Shown here: piece by piece, positions 42,441 to 54,173 of the stretch
Position numbering within the stretch: position 1 is the stretch's first letter
Layout of the letters: every line of letters starts with the position of its first letter
DNA from: Pomphorhynchus laevis
Lineage: Eukaryota > Acanthocephala > Palaeacanthocephala > Echinorhynchida > Pomphorhynchidae
Direction of reading: 5' to 3'
Assembly (NCBI GenBank): GCA_012934845.2
Contig: WNNJ02003482.1
Span: 62,001-126,000, forward strand
Length of the DNA stretch: 64,000 bases
Translations under genes and position numbers: made by a program
The notes under the pieces: model-generated
The model's input: only the letters and a program-made list of their open reading frames with translations
Database searches by the model: none
What the model was told of the DNA's origin: nothing

Positions 42441-45386
42441 TCATCGATCACGCCCTCGTAACTTGTAATCTAAAAACAAAAGGAGTGTTATATAACATCA
42501 AACTTTATCATAAAGTTACTATTTCTATTTAATAATTAATGCAAATAAACATTAAACTTATTTAATAATAAATTAATTAATTAATTAAATATTTACTTAC
42601 GAGGTATAACATTAGATTCAGCATAATTAACTCCATTTGACCCGGCATAACTCACACCTGTCTGACTTAGTAAATTATTTCCTGTTAGGCTATTATCAAT
42701 TAACTTGCTTGATCCTGTATTTATATTGTATGATCTATGTTGATTTGTCGCCAATTCATCACTCTCTCCAATTCCACACAATCCTCCAGCAGTCATACCA
42801 TCATCGTGATTGACTACATGGGAATCCTTCATTAAAATTGAGGTATCATCCAATAAATGTATTTTATTGGGTGATTCGTTATTGGCAAAACTACAAACTT
42901 GACTCGATACTGAATTGCTGATAGAATTATGCTTACATCCTTGAGAAGGACATGATATTGTATCACCTAATGTACCCACATTATATCCATTATATGAATT
43001 TAATCCGATGTTATTGGATTGATATGTTGGTTCAACGGATGTGTATGGTACTACTTCCCCTCTTGGATAACCTTTATGTAACCCTCCTTCAAATTGACCA
43101 TATTCATTGGGTGAAAATGATTCAAATGCCGGAAAGCAAATTAACGGGCCGGAAAATGACACACTTTCAGACGATATGCCTTTTATGGATATATCTTGAA
43201 AGTTATTTGGCTGATCACTAGGTACATATTGAGTGCCTAGATTATTATAAGTGCCAATAGCGTTATTGATATCGTGTCCACTTTTAATATTTGATGGGGA
43301 TGGATCGCTGAATGATGTGTAACGACTTACTCCTTCAAAATCGCCGTACCCATTTTGGTCATTAACTGGACCACGACCAATCCAAAAGCTGTTTCTATCT
43401 GATTCTTTAATAACTTCCCTATGCTTGCATGGTTCTTTTTGACCTCCAACTCTGTTTTTAAATGCAATGGTTGGTGACTGGTCGTAATATCCTTTTTGCT
43501 GTGCCCTATTGAGCATGGCTTCACTGATGCGCCCTAACTGCATGTTTCCATCTTTACCATCACCAACCTTAATGTCTAATTTTCGGCTTTTCATGCTTTC
43601 TAACGCAAGTTCATTGCGCACTAGTTCACTATTTTCTTCATTACCACCGTTGTGTTCATTTTGATCACGGGTTGCTGATTTACATTTAGCAACATTCAAA
43701 TAGTCTTCAACACCAACGCCTGCCGAATCTGAAATTTGTTCTTCTGAATCTAAAATATTACAAAATCCTTATTTCATGACTTTAAAATTTTTTATTTACT
43801 TACCGGAATGTAAGCATTTGATTATAATACAAGCTTTATTATCATCTAAAGTTAGAGGTATCAAATTTAATATTTTACATTTATATGTTAAATTTAAAAG
43901 ATTCAATACTTATTAACAACTTATTTTTGAATTAATCAATCAGGTAGCTTAGTACTATAAATATAATTAAAAATAAAAATACCTTTATCTGATACAACGT
44001 CTGTTATTTATTATTCAATTCATAAAATTGTTTTTTATTTTAAATTTCAATTTTTTTATTTTGACTTGATTCAAATTATAAAAAATCTAAAAACAATTAT
44101 TAATTTTATTATTTAATTATTAAATTTTGATTTAGCATTATTATGTTTTGCTTATTTTATAATTATATAACAATACGTAGACTCAAATAGCTAATTTAAT
44201 TACTTTTATAGTATTTTCAAAAACCGAGACATAGATAATATACTATGTCGTAGTATTAAGATTAGAAGTAATCAGTAGGTAATGCTTTCCGATTTCTACC
44301 TTAATTCATCAACTCAACATAAAAGCGGGGCTAAATACATGCAAATGATGGATTCTCCCTGATTTAATGTAATGATCTAGAGTCATTTCATTTTCTCATA
44401 TTCTTACATATTCTTAGTTAACTATTCATTCATAAAAATTATTCACTTAAGAGTTTAAATTTATTTTTAAGATTTAGTTTTATTTTTAAGTCAAATGCAT
44501 AAATACATAGCAGCTAAGTAAAATGCATTTCAATGTTGTATTTCCACTAATTTATTGTGCCATAAGAATTTCAATTCATTTTTGATTATAAATATTTAAC
44601 CTAAAATAGCAGCTAAGTTAAATTCATTCTTATTATGTATTTTCTAATATGTAATTATCTAATGTCATCTATTCTAATACATAATTTACTACTTATCCAT
44701 AATTTTTTATATATTTTTTCATATATTCCCATTCCGCGTGAATTTATTGTAAAACATGTAAGCCAGACGCGAAAGAATGATGAATGCCGTTTCGTCATCA
44801 CAATGACTCATCAGTGCCAGATCCCTCCCACTACTGGATGCAGAGGATTGATTGCCGTCTGTCACGAATCCTCTGCATCCAGTAGTGGGAGGGATTTGGC
44901 ACTAATGAGTCATTGTGATGACGAAACGGCATTCGTCATTCTTTCACGTTTGACTTACATGTTTTACAATATATTATTATATTACATCTCATTCCATTTA
45001 AATTTATTGCAGTCAATTGACTGAAAACAAATAAGTGAATTGCATTACTGTCTAATTTTTATTAAAAAATTAACATAAGATCGAGTTAGCAACATATGGG
45101 TCCTATAAATTGTAAATCAATCAATCGAAAATGTTTAAATGCGAAAGTCAACTGCATGCTTCCATCGTTACCATAATTAATCTTAATGTCTAATTTTCGG
45201 TCTTTTGTACTTCCTAATGCACGTTCATTGCCAACGAGTTCACTATTCAAAAAATTCTAAGATATTTTCACTACATTTGTTATGTAAATAAAATAAATGC
45301 TATTAAATTGTGATATACTTACCATCTATTATAGGAGTACATATGATTATTTCAAAAAGCAGTATCCCAAGTAAAATCGTTTTCAT
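42441..45386 (-). CDS. Secreted protein paralogous to gene 1 (gene 2)
   Basis: Three minus-strand exons: 45323-45386, 42601-43749 and 42441-42469. They total 1242 nt in frame, or 413 residues. Exon 1 is a signal peptide, MKTILLGILLFEIIICTPII, ending in phase 1 before GTAAGT. Exon 2 starts after TTTTAG and opens SEEQISDSAGVGVEDYLNVA. It is Asn/Ser/Gly-rich with less repetition than gene 1, and carries SGPLICFPAFE near residue 220 and a second cysteine pair CPSQGC. It ends CCTC|GTAAGT in phase 1. Exon 3 encodes HYKLRGRDR. Shared gene structure, signal exon and the S-G-P-x-x-C-x-P-A motif make it a paralogue of gene 1. Function is unknown; secretion is inferred from the signal peptide. Confidence 0.75.
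43985..44480 (-). mobile_element. Naiad 3' tail inside intron 1 of gene 2
   Basis: It has the familiar terminal region in minus sense, including ACGTAGACTCAAATAGC near 44155, a decayed structured module at 44262-44365 and part of the RT end near 44420-44470. It is older than the copies at 3 and 56 kb, judging by its decay. Confidence 0.7.
44262..44365 (-). other. Structured RNA-like module, copy 5 (decayed)
   Basis: The order of elements is recognisable, with TACAT and GCCCCGCTTTTATGTTGAG, but the hairpins are mismatched and CTGATGA has become CTGATTA. Confidence 0.45.
44746..44970. repeat. 225-bp foldback in intron 1 of gene 2
   Basis: Arms of about 104 bp (44746-44849 and 44867-44970) are near-perfect complements around a 17-nt loop. 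The arms contain GCCGTTTCGTCATCACAATG and the complement of CATCCAGTAGTGGGAGGGAT. A diverged match to the right arm occurs at about 61635-61700 beside PLE lineage B. It may be a foldback element derived from PLE terminal sequence. Confidence 0.9.
45140..45260 (-). pseudogene. Decayed copy of part of gene 2 exon 2
   Basis: Minus-strand sequence in intron 1 reads NSELVGNERALGSTKDRKLD followed by I-K-I-N-Y-G-N-D-G-S-M-Q-L. This parallels NSELVRNELALESMKSRKLD and I-K-V-G-D-G-K-D-G-N-M-Q-L in exon 2 (43529-43640). The frame is open, and an acceptor-like ATCTTAG precedes it, but joining it to exon 1 (phase 1) would be out of frame. It is probably an exon relic from a partial duplication. Confidence 0.75.
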
Positions 45387-45491
45387 CCTTATCTTAATTT
45401 GTTAAGACGGATGACATTTTAACTTCAATAGAACACTCATACTAACTTACCTTGGTCAATGTTATCGATATTTGCTCGCAGAATCACCGTT

Positions 45492-45505
45492 GATCATATA
45501 TATAG
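45492..45505 (-). promoter_or_regulatory. TATA box of secreted gene 2
   Basis: The minus strand reads CTATATATATGATC about 110 bp upstream of the ATG at 45384-45386, the same spacing as in gene 1. Confidence 0.55.
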
Positions 45506-45509
45506 CATA

Positions 45510-47182
45510 AAGTAAGTAATTTATTCATTTGAACAATTATAAAATTACATAAGTAACTTTCGGATATAAATACTAATTGTTCTTTAGATTTTAAAGCGTA
45601 TTGTTTGAGATTGTTCTATGCTTAGGTGTGAAGTTTGGTAAAGTTTAAGTTTCCGCATTCATGAATATATTTATACGATATTTAGAGTAGAGAATGAAGA
45701 ATGTAAAGCAGAAATAATTTGTATTAACGAATTACAAGAAACTGAGGTTCTGCAAATATAAAATTCCAAATTATTGTTACAATCAGTTTGGCTAATACAC
45801 AATTATGTAATATTGTAAAATCTATTTGTCTAAAACGCAGAATAATATGAAAAGGAAATTCGTAATTTATATAATGATATTAAAATTTTTCACATAAAGT
45901 GAAAATTCCAGAAATTGAATTTGTAAATTTATGAACTAATGAATAAATTGTAAGCACAAACAATAATAAATTTGAATTTAATGACTCATTTTATAATACA
46001 AATTCCGTTGAGTTAGCACTCAACTGCAAAATATGTTAATAGTGACTAGCAAAATATCAATAAAAATTCTTTGATTTCACTTATCTAGTTTCCAAGTTTA
46101 AATATTCACTAATTTAAATTTTTTATATAAATTTGAAAATAATTAAATGAAATGCTTTGCAAATGACATTACAAAAAAACTTTACTTATTTGAAACCAAT
46201 ATTTGCTTATTTAAAAAATATAAATGTTTAAAACATGTTTAAAACGTGTTTTTATAAAATGGGCAGTTTAATATTTTAAATATTTAAAAATGCTTTAAAT
46301 ATTATACTGAGAGATAACTCAATGATAATGACATGATTTTCTCGATTATCGCTTTAAATGCAGGGTAAGTTATGCAACTAGGATCCTAGAATTCACTGGC
46401 TGGAATCTACCCAAATTGTAGCAAGATGTTGGTATTATATAAGACGAACAATAACTTTATTTGTTGAATAAGCTTGTGTTTCATTTGAGTAAACTGTTTC
46501 GTTGACCATGGATGATTATTTCACCACGTGTCTTTTCATTTATTAAAGCTTTACCACAAGAATTCCATGAGCATAATTGCGAACTGGTATAAAAGAAATT
46601 ATAAAAATAAATAACTTCTAAGAACTTATTTTTTAAATAAAAAAATTTCCCAAATTTTTTAGGATTAAGTGAACCTAAAATTAAGCAAAAATTATATCGT
46701 CTTTCAAGTAAGTTTATATTTTTGTAAATTGTGCATATATTTGAGAATGTAAGCTTTGATTGACTGCAGTTTTTAAGAAAATTACGATATTTGCTTGTTA
46801 TTGATTTACAATATATAAATAAATATATAAAGATTTTATATTTTTCATAAAAAATAAAATCTTTATATATTTATAAAGTTCAGCTGTACACTTGTGAAAT
46901 ACGAAATTATTTTAATTGATGTCATAATTTCATGAGATGTTGTCTTACACGAGAGCATTCGTCACAATTCAGACTTGATTTTTTTACCATAAAATTTAAA
47001 CTTCTAGCATACAAATTAACTATTCCAACTAAGCTTTTATTGTAATAAATTTTAAGTTATTCGAAATTAATATAAATTGGAGTTGGTTATTGTCACTCGC
47101 ACCACTCGTAACCCACCGGTTTACGCCTCTTCATCATTTACAAGATACATTGGCTATTTACACTACGCTTACTATATGAAAC
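45510..47182. other. AT-rich spacer with one hairpin
   Basis: No gene is seen. A perfect 21-bp inverted repeat lies at 46819-46839 and 46854-46874. Confidence 0.55.
46819..46874. repeat. Perfect 21-bp inverted repeat
   Basis: Arms 46819-46839 and 46854-46874 (ATAAATATATAAAGATTTTAT and complement) flank a 14-nt AT-rich loop. Confidence 0.8.
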
Positions 47183-47190
47183 ATTTAAGT

Positions 47191-48464
47191 ATATTCCCTT
47201 CACACTGGAAATCCGCCATCGTTCGTCCCCTCCTTAAGAAACAATCGATCGACACCTCCCTTCCTTCTAGCTATCGCCCCATTTCACTACACCCTACTCT
47301 TTCTAAGCTCTTAGAACGCCTCATCTTAATACAGATCGACGCTTATCTCTCGTCATCCAATCTGTACCCTCCTTTCCAATCCGCTTTCCGCTCTAATCAC
47401 TCCACAGAAATCGCCTGCATGAAAGTTTACAACGACTTACTCATTTCTCGAGATAAGGCTCTATATAGTGTTCTCATCTCCCTCGACCTCTCCTCCGCCT
47501 TCGACATTGTCGACCACTCCGTCCTCCTTTATCGCCTTCGTAATGATTACGGCTTTTCTTCTTCCTCCGTAGCATGATTTGCCTTATATCTATCCAACCG
47601 TTCGTTTCGCGTCTGTTCTAATTCATCATCCTCCCCTCCCATCCCTATATTTTGCGGGGTCCCACAAGGTTCAGTCCTAGGTCCTATGCTTTTCTCTCTT
47701 CTGCTTGGCGATCTCTCTCCGTTTATCAAACCTTACTCCTTTAACGTCATGCAATACGCCGATGACATCCTCATCTATGCTCATGCACCCGCACATCGCA
47801 TACACGATATCAGCAATTCTGCCTCCAACTGTCGTTCTTCTATCTACGAACGTCTCTCCAATCTCTATCTCGTTCTAAACCCCGACAAGTCTAAAATAAC
47901 GTGGATCCTCCCCCGTAAACCAAACATATATCCTCCCACTGTATCTTTTGCCTCATCGATCATACGCATAGTACACAATCTCACTTTCTTAGGCTTCCAT
48001 TTCGATGATCACCTTTCCCTCAAACCCTTCGTCCGTGAAAATGTTCGCTCGTCTAACTTAATTCTCCGTGACATCCGCCGTATCCGCTCCCTTATTGACT
48101 TCCGTTCTTGTATGTCTCATCTTTCGAGTGCTATTTCGTCTCCGTCGGTTCGACCACATATCCACATATCTTGCCCAACTCTCCTGGCCCACCATCCACA
48201 TCCGCACTTTTCGTCTCATCGCTGTCGGCTCCCCATCGTTCATCAACCTTCCTTTCTAAGACGACATTCGCCCCACCTCGCTATCGCTGCGTTCCCGTCA
48301 TACCCTCTTACTCCACGTTCCCAATTACTCCAACAACTACGGTATCCGATCCTTCCTCTTTGCCGCCTCACCCGCCTGGAATCAACTCCTTCTCGACGTC
48401 CGCCGCGCTCCCTCCTTCATCACATTCAAACACCTCCTCCGTTCACACCTTCTCGACACATGAT
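47191..48464 (+). pseudogene. LINE reverse transcriptase, copy 2
   Basis: It carries the same RT blocks as copy 1, including DLSSAFDIVDHSVLL, PQGSVLGP and MQYADDILIYAHA (YADD near 47750-47775). A TGG-to-TGA stop at about 47575 splits it after SSSSVA. A later internal deletion near 48124 shifts the frame, so the C-terminus is read from other frames. It is inactive. Confidence 0.85.
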
Positions 48465-48534
48465 TTACATATTTGTTTTGTTGTGGTCATGTAAACGTGC
48501 GCTGGCACGCATTTGTCACGCTAAATAAATCTTT
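47191..48534 (+). mobile_element. LINE (CR1/L2-like), 5'-truncated, copy 2
   Basis: Same family as 4995-6676. The insert starts at TTCCCTTCACACTGG and ends AAATAAATCTTT. It is flanked by the 8-bp target duplication ATTTAAGT at 47183-47190 and 48535-48542. Relative to copy 1 it starts about 220 bp later and lacks about 190 bp in the C-terminal part near 48124. The 3' UTR with the GTGC-GCTG-GCAC hairpin is conserved. Confidence 0.9.
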
Positions 48535-48542
48535 ATTTAAGT

Positions 48543-49385
48543 TATAATTAAATTATTCAACAAATGTGATTTTTTAGTTTAAAGTGAAGAATATCTAACA
48601 TTCACTTATTAAATAGCGCGAATATCAAATGTTTTATAAATTACAAAGCTTACATTATATATAAAATATAAAAATAATTTATTATGATTAATTTGTAGCC
48701 TTGATTGCCTAAATAAAAACTGAATACCTATTATCATATTATTGATTTCCATTAAGCTCTGACTATTTTGTCTCCAGTTTCAACTTTAAATTCACCGTTT
48801 TTATTCGTGTAACAATGCGAATAAAAACTAAATTAATTAAAATAAATAAATAAAAAATAAACTAAAATAAATTCAATTAATTTTCAACAGGTTTTGGTTA
48901 ATGAATTTAAAATCGACTTTAATTTTTGACTCTATCCTGATTTTATCGTTTGTCGCGCATTATTTCATTACAATTCTTGTCCGTTTTATCTTTGGTTCTT
49001 GTTCTAATTAATTTTGCATTTGTTCATTTTGTACGATTGTGTAAAACAACACGTAACTTACTGCTTGCATTTTATAAATAAAATTTTAGCACATGATTGT
49101 TTATGATGCAACTCGTAGAAATGATTAAATAAGAGATTCATTATATCATTCTAACATTATTTATAAAACATTGATTTTGTATATTTAAAAACGATATTTA
49201 AAGCTAAGTTAACAAACTAGCAATAAATAATAGGAAATAGTTTTTAATATTTTTGTAAAAAATTAATACGCAATTAAGAAAATACTAAAAGTATCAGCAA
49301 CATTATTTAACGTTGTATATTAATACAGCACCTCTTAAAATCCAATGCATCTGATATTCATTGCCATAATTAGGCTTTATTAATG
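48543..49385. other. AT-rich spacer
   Basis: No gene or notable repeat is seen. Confidence 0.5.
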
Positions 49386-52300
49386 TTATATAGTTGTCAT
49401 CAGTTCTTGTGATGTGCTTGTAGACCAGGCAATTGTATATTTTGTCAACAGTTTTCGAATTTCTTTGTTCTTTTTATCAACGCCAGATATCATTCGATTA
49501 GCTCGACGTTCACTGCATACATGTGACTGTCGGGCATCATGTGGTATTTCGATTCTATGTCGTGAATCATGCCTGCTTTCAATTCCTTCAATTGAGCCCA
49601 TCTCTTGATTCCTTTTGAAAAATTTAAAATATATTGCAGCAGCTGATTCACACTATGCTCCAATTTGTCTACACTCGGACTCAATTTTATTATCTGATCG
49701 TCTAGAATAACATCAACACAAAAGACAGGTGTTTGTATATGTTCATCATTTAGAGCATCAGAGCACTAAACGCATAAAGCTGTTTTACATGTCCATCTTT
49801 ATTTAATTGAACACGTTTTCAACTCAATAAGTGTTCTGTAGCTTGTCTAACGAGTTTATTGTTATATAAATTAATCCTTCAGTCATACGTCCTTCATAGT
49901 AATTCCATACCCGTGCTAATTCACCATTAATTTCTTGCAATTGTTTACCGTCTTCATTCAACTTATTTTCGCTGTCTTCAATATCTTGCTGAGATGTTGG
50001 AATAGAACGTAGCTGATAAATTTTGCAAAGACCTTTGTCAGTTTAAGCAAATGTCTGAACAATAGACCGTTGTAACTTTCCAAGCCTTCCAAGTTTCATT
50101 GTTGACTTATGACACGGTTGAAAAGTAATTGACCCAGCCTGATCATCACATGCCTCTGTAAACATTTCAATTTTGAAAAAATTGAAATGTTTACCGCGCT
50201 TTCAATTTTGGAATTGAAAACGCGTTTTCAATTTTGAAATTTAGTGCGGCAATACCAACGGTTGCAATTAACGTGTCTTTTTTGTTAATTGAGCAAACTC
50301 TTCTAAATACATTTATGTTTTTCGTTAACTTGTTGCCCGTTATAATTGGACATGTGTGGTTTTAATGTGACATTTAGAATATCAAAAAATGTTAAATAAG
50401 TTATCCAAATGTTTATGGATACGATTCGCTACTATTCAACTCGATAGGCAAGATATTCCATTCTATCAACTTGCATTCACACTGTTTTGTGTATTTTGAC
50501 AACTCCGGTGATTGGCAGCTGTAAATAAATTTACCTCCCAGAAGTAAACTATAATTTAGGCGGGTACTCACAAAACAGATTTTAATGACATTTCTTTATG
50601 TACTTTGAGATGAACGAATTTGAATATCATTATAAATTCTTACTGTGTCTTAACCGATAAGCATAAGCCTCTAAATTTATCCAATTATAAAGTCAACACA
50701 CATAGATGGAAATGGTATGTTCATATCAAGTAATTCCCGAGTTGTGTGAGCTGCACATTCAATAAATGGATCAAAGTTTAGGTGGAAAAGCGATAATCTA
50801 TTATTCAAATTTACGATGTCAACAGCTTCATTTACTCGAAAGAATATACTATAGCAATTCTGCTTGCATTTTCGTGATGATTTTAAATAAAAATAGAAGA
50901 CTTCAAAACATTCGAAATATGTTCTAAGGATTGCAACCTATGTTTATGTGCAAGTAACTCATGCATAGCGACCACTTGTGCTATTTTATCAAATTCTCGT
51001 TTGAGCAAATATTTCTCAGCATCTGAAATGCAATCGACACTATAAATTTCATTTACTGGCTCTCTATTTCAGTAATAAAATCCCCGAACCCATCGGATTT
51101 GCGATACTGTCTCATAAGTGGTGAGATTAAGATAGCTCGCGTTCATTTTCTCCTGTTCAAAAGTAGGATTTTCTTCCTCAAGAAATAATGTGTAATGCTC
51201 AGGGAAACTGCCTGGACTAACTATCAGCTTACTTAGCAATTCTTCAATAAGCTTCGTTTCCATCTAAAAATCTCTTAATGTAACCTTGTTAAGTTGTGAT
51301 CCGTATTTCTTAATTGTATTCCGGACATGAATTATTTTCTGAATTCGCAGTAGAAACATGTAAATCGGGATGAAGGTATATTCTGTTGAAACATTATCTA
51401 ATGCTTCCATAGCCATATAAACGTGACCTATTAAAGGCATTTAAGATGCAGCCTTTTCTCGTGTCCCACTTAAAGTTATTTCCAAAAGTTCGTTAGTTAA
51501 ATCATTGTGCATACGACAAACTTCTACTAATTCAAATGCTTGTTTCTTCATGCTAATTAAATTATCCTCAACATTACAAGTAAAATATTTTTTGCAGCAT
51601 TGCACAATTTGCGCACACAAACAAAGCAATGAATCACTCATATGCCGAGGTTCTGAATAGTATCTGGTTAATTTACACACAAGTTTGATAGGATACATAA
51701 GTGACGGCAAAAATTGTTTCAACATATCATAATCCTACCGTATAATGGACTACTTATCTTTGGTAATAAGTATTTAAAATTTTCTCGGGCTTCGCATAAA
51801 TTACTTACTAATCTTTTTTCACAATTAAACCACTCAAGCAACTTATTGCTAGATATAGCAGCCCTCAACAAATACACATTCACCTTATGTCTTGGATGAA
51901 ATACAGTTTTGAACAAAGTGGCTAGTTGAGCATTGACATTTCGCCAAATTTCAATATCGCCATAGAGTTCAGTTAGTTTTATATTCTCGTCACTTGAACA
52001 AGTAACTGTTCTCCACCTTATTTCTGTCATCAGTAATAGCACATATTTAACTTTGTTCATAATCAATTCAAGATAAAGTTCCGACTGTCGCACAACCGAT
52101 GGAATCACTGATAACTTCAGGATCATGGATGAGATGTTCTGCCCATTTTCTAGCAATAATACTGTTCGTTCTAACAAATGTTGACTGTTGTAATCTATAT
52201 TGTAATGTACTGTTCCTGATTGCGTTAATTTATAAGTTAGTGATGATGACAATGCAAGCTGAACATTTCGAAATGACTGTTCCGAGGAATTAAGAATTAA

Positions 52301-53104
52301 CTGATTGTAATAACTTGTCAATAGAAGATCCTTTCATTTTCGATATTATTGGCAAATATACCTTCTGTAATAACATGCATGCGTTAGCAGCGACTGACGA
52401 TATTTTATTTTTCACTTGATTGCTAGTGACATATTGGAAATTACTAAAACTCTCGTTTAATGTTGATGCAACTGCAAATCGAAACGTGAATAGTGATCCG
52501 AAATAATTATTAGATTCGTATCTGCGTTCAATACCATTATTGTGACGATATTTTGGGAATATAACAATCAAACCAATACAACACTCATTATTCTTACACT
52601 ACCTGTTAGTAATGCTGATATCGATTCATTTATAAAGATACTCACCTCTTTGTTAAGGATGTAATTGCTTCGCCGTTATTTGTCCAAGCTACGACTGATA
52701 TAATAATACCTTTATCAATATCCTTAGTTAAAGTGTATTCACCAACATGCTCATTTAAAATTGTAATGTTAATTTCATATTTTTATTACTTTCGCGCGAT
52801 ATTAAACTCATAGATAAACTTGATTTTTCATTAGCTTTAACATTCGATGAACAAAAATCTATGTTTTTTGTAATTTAAAATCATTTTCCATTATTTTAGA
52901 CATTGTTGTGTATTTGTTGATTCCAGATGAAATTGTTAATATGTCAATAATTTTATCAATTCGAGACCTTGTCTTCTCATTTATTCTTTCTTTGTGATTA
53001 ACAGTTGATGAAAAAATTAAAGAAGAAATACTATCGTTTCTATTCAAGAAAGCATTTTGGTTATCAAATGTATTCCTGCTGTCATTATAGTTGATCAGTG
53101 ACAT
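49386..53104 (-). pseudogene. Dynein heavy chain tail pseudogene
   Basis: Minus-strand frames, read from 53.1 kb down, follow the dynein heavy chain N-terminal tail (DHC_N1) in order. WRNVNAQLATLFKTVFHP and LLEWFNCEKRLVSNLCEARE then N-F-K-Y-L match the E-A-R-x-N-x-K-Y-L block near 51.8 kb. MYPIKLVCKLTRYYSEPRHM then S-D-S-L follow. QIRWVRGFYY (51.1 kb) matches the I-x-W-A-R-Q block. SLFHLNFDPFIECAAHTTRE (50.8 kb) matches the V-N-F-D-P block. At least five frame changes or stops break it; no clear introns were found. Only ~1000 of ~4500 residues are present, without the AAA motor. Intact homologues move cilia or cargo along microtubules. Which dynein is unclear. Confidence 0.85.
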
Positions 53105-54173
53105 TCTTATGAAGTAATTAAAATTAAATATTTGCTTCGTTTTTATTGAAAGTTTGAAATTATCATTTCAAAGAAATGAACGCTAAATTAAACGCTCTGG
53201 TTGGAAGGCTAACAATAGACAGAAGAAATCAAACACAACATTGCATACTTATTATTTGAAAAGGAGTATTTCACGAACCGGCTATATTTGGCTAAATTAT
53301 TTTATTTATCGTTCTTAACGATAGTTTTCAATTTGGTTAACTACACAATAAAATTTTAATACACTCTTATTTAATTTCAATTAGACATTTTTATTGTTTT
53401 GAAGAATTTTCACGTACTTACTTAACCGATGCTGAATTAGAACTATAATTATCATTTTTAACATAAATTTTTAGCTTATCTCAAATTTAATATTTCGAAA
53501 TCATTTTGAATGAAAATATTGATGCTAAATTAAAATAGGATGTTACGATAAAAAATAAAACAAATGAATATTTTGAATCCATAATTTATTATGTTAAATA
53601 AAACAATGACGTAATTTATCTTTGGTTATATGAGGACTGATTAATATCACTCTATCAAGAAGCTATAAATTATTATAATAAATAATTCAATACGTTATTT
53701 TGGTAAATGTGCCGATTAATAGCAACAAATTCATGAATTGGATTTGGTGTTGTTCTTTATGAATCTTAACATAATGGCACAATGTAACATGTATGTATTA
53801 TCAAAAATAAATTGACATTCTATAATATAATTGATTTAATCTTCATCAAAATGGATATTGACGGCATCAGCTTTGCATGTTAACAGTAGATTGTAATGTA
53901 AATTCTTATATTTATGTCATCATAAAATTTCTAAAAATTGCTCAAAAGAAGGTAGTCAGTGAACAAAAAATCAAATAATCGTATAATATACAAAAATCGT
54001 TTATTTTGATCTTCATCTATATGATGTGAACATGAAATCGCTCCAAGAAATAATGATTTGTTTTGATTGATTTAACTGGCTGTTTTGTTAAATTAATGAA
54101 ACCCGACGTTTTTGCTCTAATCATGCGTATCGATTTTTGCATTACTGTTGACAACATTTTACAACGAGTTCAA
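53105..54173. other. AT-rich spacer
   Basis: No gene is seen between the dynein relic and the next ORF. Confidence 0.5.

Noticed and set aside
44635-45024. 129-codon plus-strand ORF across the foldback
   Set aside because: It runs through the arms of the palindrome in intron 1 of gene 2; the amino-acid sequence follows the inverted repeat and not a protein.
49414-52293. Small plus-strand ORFs across the dynein relic
   Set aside because: They are antisense to the dynein tail homology and show no motif of their own.
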